Shown: piece by piece, positions 6,872 through 9,834 of the stretch
Position numbering within the stretch: the stretch's first letter is position 1
Layout: every line of letters begins with the position of its first letter
Assembly (NCBI GenBank): GCA_001751085.1
Contig: MAXP01000094.1
Span: 611 to 10,444 of the forward strand
Source of the DNA: Desulfobacterales bacterium C00003060
Lineage (GTDB): Bacteria > Desulfobacterota > Desulfobacteria > Desulfobacterales > C00003060
Direction of reading: 5' to 3'
DNA length: 9,834 nucleotides
Position numbers and translations under genes: made by a program
The notes under the pieces: model-generated
The model's input: the letters and a program-made list of their open reading frames with translations, nothing else
Told to the model about the DNA's origin: nothing
Databases searched by the model: none

Positions 6872-7159
6872 TCACCACCTCCTCCGAAAAACATTTATGA
6901 TTCGACCAAAAAATGCTGTCAGTATGACCAATGCCAGAACAAGGCCTATGGGGAGGGCAATCAAGATGCTTACCTTTAAGGCAAAAATCAGAAGGGGAAT
7001 CAGGATGAATATGACTGACAGTATTAAGATAATTGCACAGCATCCCGTCAGGAAGTCCGTCCCAAACTGGTGTTTATGAGTTCCATTATTTTTTCTTTCC
7101 ATAGTATTTCCCATATGCAAGTAACACAGCTCGCCACCAACGACGATGTAATCATTCAT
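6872..7159 (-). CDS. Small two-helix membrane protein, function unknown
   Basis: I do not recognise this 95-residue protein. Its ATG (7159-7157) overlaps the tsaC stop (7158-7156) as ATGA, a typical sign of translational coupling, and this is the main reason to call it. Residues 1-39 are polar, with a basic stretch MERKNNGTHKH at 20-30. Two strongly hydrophobic segments follow at about 40-61 and 64-85, joined by a single Lys, and the protein ends in RIINVFRRRW. Both the hydrophobic hairpin and the positive C-terminus fit a real inner-membrane protein, probably with both ends in the cytoplasm. Internal starts at Met16 (7114) or Met20 (7102, with GGGA six bases upstream) would keep both helices. 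It is the last gene of the - strand block and converges on rluD with a 59-base gap. Confidence 0.65.
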   Translation of the reverse strand: MNDYIVVGGELCYLHMGNTMERKNNGTHKHQFGTDFLTGCCAIILILSVIFILIPLLIFALKVSILIALPIGLVLALVILTAFFGRIINVFRRRW

Positions 7160-7803
7160 CTTTCAATTTGGAGTGCTGTCCAAATCCTTTTAGCATCGAT
7201 CATGCCACTGCGGAGGATCTTCGGGGGGGTAACGGTCACATCTACCACCGTGGACTCCTTTTTCTCCCCAAGCGTTCCTGCATCCAAGACCAAATCGACC
7301 TGATCCGTGATTTGGTGGTCCATCTGTGTCACTGCAGTACACCCGCCTTTTCCAGAAAGATTGGCGCTCGTCCCTGTGATGGGACCTCCCACGGCCTTAA
7401 CCAGGCTACAGGCCACGGGGTGGGCCGCAAGGCGTATGCCGATCTGTTCGGTGTCACCAGTGAGCTCGCATGGAAGGAGATCTGCAGCATGAAAGACCAG
7501 TGTCAGTTCCCCCGGCCAAAAGGCTTCAATTAAGAGTGTTGCTGTCTTTGGAATCGATCGGACCAGGGGCGCAAGCTCGGCCATACCGGCAATAAGGATA
7601 AGAAGGGGCTTTTTTAGATCACGATTCTTGATTCTAAAGACTTTAGCCAAAGTCTCTGCATTAAAGGCATCTGTCCCAAGGCCGTAAAAGCTGCTCGTGG
7701 GAAAAACCACAAGACCGCCCTTTTTGACTAATGCAGCAGCCTTGCCGATTATGCCCCGATTAGGAGATTTTGGATGCACAGAAAGGATTTTGCAGTCCTT
7801 CAT
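7156..7803 (-). CDS. tsaC: L-threonylcarbamoyladenylate synthase, TsaC/Sua5/YrdC family
   Basis: TsaC joins threonine, bicarbonate and ATP to make threonylcarbamoyl-AMP, the donor for t6A at position 37 of ANN-reading tRNAs. From ATG 7803 the product has 215 residues and consists of one YrdC domain without the extra C-terminal Sua5 domain. Visible motifs are GGLVVFPTSSFYGLGTDA (29-46), KNRDLKKPLLILI, FWPGELTLVF, IGIRLAAHP, GPITGTSANLSG and the closing STVVDVT. The first motif usually reads PT(E/D)TVYGLG; here it is PTSSFYGLG. A TTG at 7821 would add six residues; neither start has a clear ribosome binding site, and I prefer the ATG. purE lies 132 bases upstream. A YciO-like paralogue of different function cannot be fully excluded. 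Confidence 0.88.
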   Translation of the reverse strand: MKDCKILSVHPKSPNRGIIGKAAALVKKGGLVVFPTSSFYGLGTDAFNAETLAKVFRIKNRDLKKPLLILIAGMAELAPLVRSIPKTATLLIEAFWPGELTLVFHAADLLPCELTGDTEQIGIRLAAHPVACSLVKAVGGPITGTSANLSGKGGCTAVTQMDHQITDQVDLVLDAGTLGEKKESTVVDVTVTPPKILRSGMIDAKRIWTALQIER

Positions 7804-7935
7804 TGTTTCGTGATTCGTCAAGGGAAACAGACCAAACGGTCAAACAGGTTTTGAGAGAAATTGCTGGGGGACAGGCTTTGTGAAATGTAATGTCTGAAGA
7901 TTTGGGACCTGTGCGATTGCCCTCAGTGCCCCTGC

Positions 7936-8457
7936 TCACATATTCATTCGCAAAGATTCGGCCTTTTGTGCCACCTCGGCAGCCATTCCCTCTTTTAATT
8001 GATTCAACCTGCCTTCGATTACAGGGTCACTGGTAGCCAGGATTTGCGCGGCCAATATGGCGGCGTTCTTTGCCCCGGCAGCTCCTATGGCCATTGTGGC
8101 CACAGGCACGCCAGCGGGCATCTGGGCTGTGGCGAGCAGCGCGTCCAGGCCTCTTAGGGAGGAGGAATCGAGAGGAACGCCAATTACAGGGAGTGTGGTC
8201 AGCGCTGCAACGAATCCGGCCAGATGTGCTGCAGCGCCTGCCCCTGCAATGATCACCCTGAGTCCCCTGGTACGTGCGGAACGTGCATATTCGGCCGTCC
8301 TTTCCGGACTGCGGTGGGCGGAAGAAACGGTCATATCAAAGGGGATGTTGAGCTGTTCCAAGATTGATACGGCCTTTTCCATGCTTCCCCAGTCCGAATC
8401 GCTGCCCATGACGATGCCAACAACCGGAGGCTTGTCTTGATCTCCTAATGATTTCAT
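7936..8457 (-). CDS. purE: N5-carboxyaminoimidazole ribonucleotide mutase (PurE)
   Basis: PurE catalyses the carboxylation step of purine synthesis that yields 4-carboxy-AIR. The protein has 173 residues, as expected. Motifs are GSDSDW (18-23), SAHRSP (46-51) with the catalytic His48, an AGAGAAAHLAG stretch at about 71-81, and LPVIGVPLDSSSLRGLDALL followed by QMPAGVPVATMAIG. These fit class I PurE, which rearranges N5-CAIR made by PurK; no purK is visible in this window. ATG 8457 has GGAG (8467-8464) six bases upstream. The gene follows purD with a 51-base gap that holds a small hairpin, so the two are probably co-transcribed. Confidence 0.96.
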   Translation of the reverse strand: MKSLGDQDKPPVVGIVMGSDSDWGSMEKAVSILEQLNIPFDMTVSSAHRSPERTAEYARSARTRGLRVIIAGAGAAAHLAGFVAALTTLPVIGVPLDSSSLRGLDALLATAQMPAGVPVATMAIGAAGAKNAAILAAQILATSDPVIEGRLNQLKEGMAAEVAQKAESLRMNM

Positions 8458-8474
8458 ACTTCACTCCGTTATTC

Positions 8475-8490
8475 TGCGGCGTAAGCCGCA
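8475..8490. repeat. Perfect small hairpin between purD and purE
   Basis: TGCGGC (8475-8480) and GCCGCA (8485-8490) pair perfectly around a 4-base loop. In the purD-to-purE direction it lies just ahead of the purE ribosome binding site and has no T tract, so it is not a terminator. It could stabilise or process the mRNA. Confidence 0.5.
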
Positions 8491-8508
8491 ATTCGAATAT
8501 CCGCAATC

Positions 8509-9834
8509 CTACAATGCTATAGTATGGCGAAATCTTAGGCAATTCGCGTCGTTGTTGTTGTGATCCAGGAAAGCGAGCTTCTTTATGTTGCGATAGGCCT
8601 TTTCCCTGGCTCCTTCGAGAGTTGCGTCTCCAGCCACCACGTGCAGGACTCTGCCTCCATGGGTAACCAGGCCTTTTTGTGGATCTTCGTCAACGCCGGC
8701 GAAATAGATGGCAATACCCCTTTCTATCTTGTCCAGGCCAATGATCTTATGACCTTTCCCATAACGGCCGGGGTATCCTTTGTTCCATCCCCTGGAGGCC
8801 TTTGACCGACCCCCCATGGCAATGACGTCCACGTAGTGCTGATTATTCCACACCTGCTTTATCTTGTCCAAAGTTCCTTCCCATACTGCCGTTCCTATTT
8901 CAAAGAGGTCCGTACTCAATTTCCGGGCCAACACCTCCCATTCAGGGTCTCCGTGTCTCACATTGATTTCAAAGATTTCAAGGTTGTTATAAGGGTCCAA
9001 ATTCAGGCCGAAGTAAAGAACCCCTTTGTATTGCCAGCCCAAATGGTTATAGATCTCATTCACTGTTGGATTGACGACTTCTTTTATGGTTCTGTTGATC
9101 AACCATGGGCTGACGAGATTGTGAGGGCAATAACATCCTGTGCCACCAGTATTGGGATTCCTGCCAAATTGCTCCATCGCCTCTTTGTCATCCGGATCAA
9201 ATGCACGCTTATAATCCTGGGCAAACATCTTGAGGGGCAGCACGTGTTCACCGTCAAGATAAGCAAAAAAGGAAATTTCCGTTCCGTACTTTCTTTCCTC
9301 AATAACCACCCTGTTGCCGGATTCTCCGAAGGCTTTTTCGATCATGATCTTGTCAATGGCAAGGATAGCATCGGAAACATCGTCGCAGACGATAGCACCC
9401 TTTCCGGCGGCAAGGCCATTCGTCTTGACCACCACCTGGTAGCCGATATTGTGGACATATCTCTTCGCCTTTTCCGGGTCGTGAAAGACCTGATACTCTG
9501 GTTTGGGAGCCCCTATTCGTCGCAAAAGATCGTCAGTATATGCCCGGTCACTTTCTATCCTTACATATTCCTTCCTGGGCCCGATGGTTCGTATTCCCCT
9601 GCCATTCAAAACATTGATAAGCCCCTGTTCGAGAGGATTTTCAGATCCCACATCAACTAGATCAACACGTTGTTTTGCACAAAAGTCCGCGACTTCGCCA
9701 AAGTCTTTCAAATGGACAAGCTCTATGAGCTTTCTGTCTTTATGACCCTTCTGTGTTCGCAGGATCCCTGGATTTCCTGGTGAAAAATAGACCTTGTCGA
9801 CGTGCTGACTGTTTCCGTATTCGTCAGCAAGGCA
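8509..9834 (-). CDS. purD: Phosphoribosylamine-glycine ligase (PurD), N-terminus outside window
   Basis: PurD is the ATP-grasp ligase that joins phosphoribosylamine and glycine in purine synthesis. The frame is open to the right edge and continues 41 codons above a TTG at 9711, so the gene is cut and lacks roughly its first 15-20 residues, including the expected GSGGREHA motif. Counting from the edge (9834), residues 15-23 show VYFSPGNPG, then VGSENPLEQG, and the ATP-grasp lysine motif VVVKTNGLAAGKG (134-146). These are followed by IEERKYGTEIS, AQDYKRAFD, PNTGG (227-231) and the metal-ligand segment FEINVRHGDPE (288-298). The C-terminus has GIAIYFAGV and THGGRVLHVV. Several motifs depart from the usual form (GPNTGGMG, NVRFGDPETQ), and about ten extra residues precede PNTGG. 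Adjacency to purE supports the call. Confidence 0.9.
   Translation of the reverse strand, partial: CLADEYGNSQHVDKVYFSPGNPGILRTQKGHKDRKLIELVHLKDFGEVADFCAKQRVDLVDVGSENPLEQGLINVLNGRGIRTIGPRKEYVRIESDRAYTDDLLRRIGAPKPEYQVFHDPEKAKRYVHNIGYQVVVKTNGLAAGKGAIVCDDVSDAILAIDKIMIEKAFGESGNRVVIEERKYGTEISFFAYLDGEHVLPLKMFAQDYKRAFDPDDKEAMEQFGRNPNTGGTGCYCPHNLVSPWLINRTIKEVVNPTVNEIYNHLGWQYKGVLYFGLNLDPYNNLEIFEINVRHGDPEWEVLARKLSTDLFEIGTAVWEGTLDKIKQVWNNQHYVDVIAMGGRSKASRGWNKGYPGRYGKGHKIIGLDKIERGIAIYFAGVDEDPQKGLVTHGGRVLHVVAGDATLEGAREKAYRNIKKLAFLDHNNNDANCLRFRHTIAL

Noticed and set aside
6858..6877. Inverted repeat TGGTGA/TCACCA between the convergent rluD and small-protein genes
   Set aside because: The stem has 6 base pairs with an 8-base loop and no T tract on either strand; it does not qualify as a bidirectional terminator.
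7830..7841. GACC-AAAC-GGTC inverted repeat upstream of tsaC, a possible operator
   Set aside because: Four-base arms are expected by chance, and no promoter could be placed with confidence nearby.
8836..9660. Long open frame of 274 codons on the + strand
   Set aside because: It lies wholly opposite the purD coding frame, which has clear family motifs. Its product shows no recognisable domain and it has no ribosome binding site or operon context.

Overview
This 9.8 kb window is ordinary core chromosome from a Gram-negative bacterium. It is most likely a member of the Desulfobacterota (former Deltaproteobacteria) or a close relative. The reasons are the order ispE - tRNA-Gln - prs - long-form L25 - pth - carD - rluD, the presence of both a CarD regulator and a periplasmic HtrA protease, and roughly even base composition. 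The lineage is inferred from gene order and protein style, not from any search.

Layout. Positions 1-6812 are all on the + strand: the 3' part of an HtrA/Deg serine protease gene (its start lies before the window), ispE (isoprenoid synthesis), tRNA-Gln(UUG), prs (PRPP synthetase), rplY/ctc (ribosomal protein L25), a 318-base non-coding gap with a long imperfect hairpin, pth (peptidyl-tRNA hydrolase), carD (RNA polymerase-binding regulator) and an RluA/RluD-type pseudouridine synthase gene. From 6872 to the right edge everything is on the - strand and converges on rluD. Read in transcription order it is purD (5' end off the window), purE, a TsaC/Sua5-type gene and a small two-helix membrane protein of unknown function whose ATG overlaps the tsaC stop.

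How the genes fit together. The + strand block is a translation and biosynthesis cluster: Prs makes PRPP, L25 binds 5S rRNA, Pth recycles peptidyl-tRNA, RluD-type enzymes modify 23S rRNA, and CarD tunes transcription initiation. The - strand block is purine synthesis (PurD, PurE) plus TsaC, which makes the precursor of the t6A tRNA modification. Prs on the other strand supplies the PRPP from which the PurD substrate is made.

I found no mobile element, CRISPR array, toxin-antitoxin pair or defence system, and no sign of a wholly new system. The items worth a second look are local: a Glu in place of the expected catalytic Asp in the HtrA triad, a long hairpin in the rplY-pth gap, the same-frame carD/rluD junction with an oddly placed ribosome binding site, the coupled small membrane protein after tsaC, and a PurD with non-standard ATP-grasp motifs.
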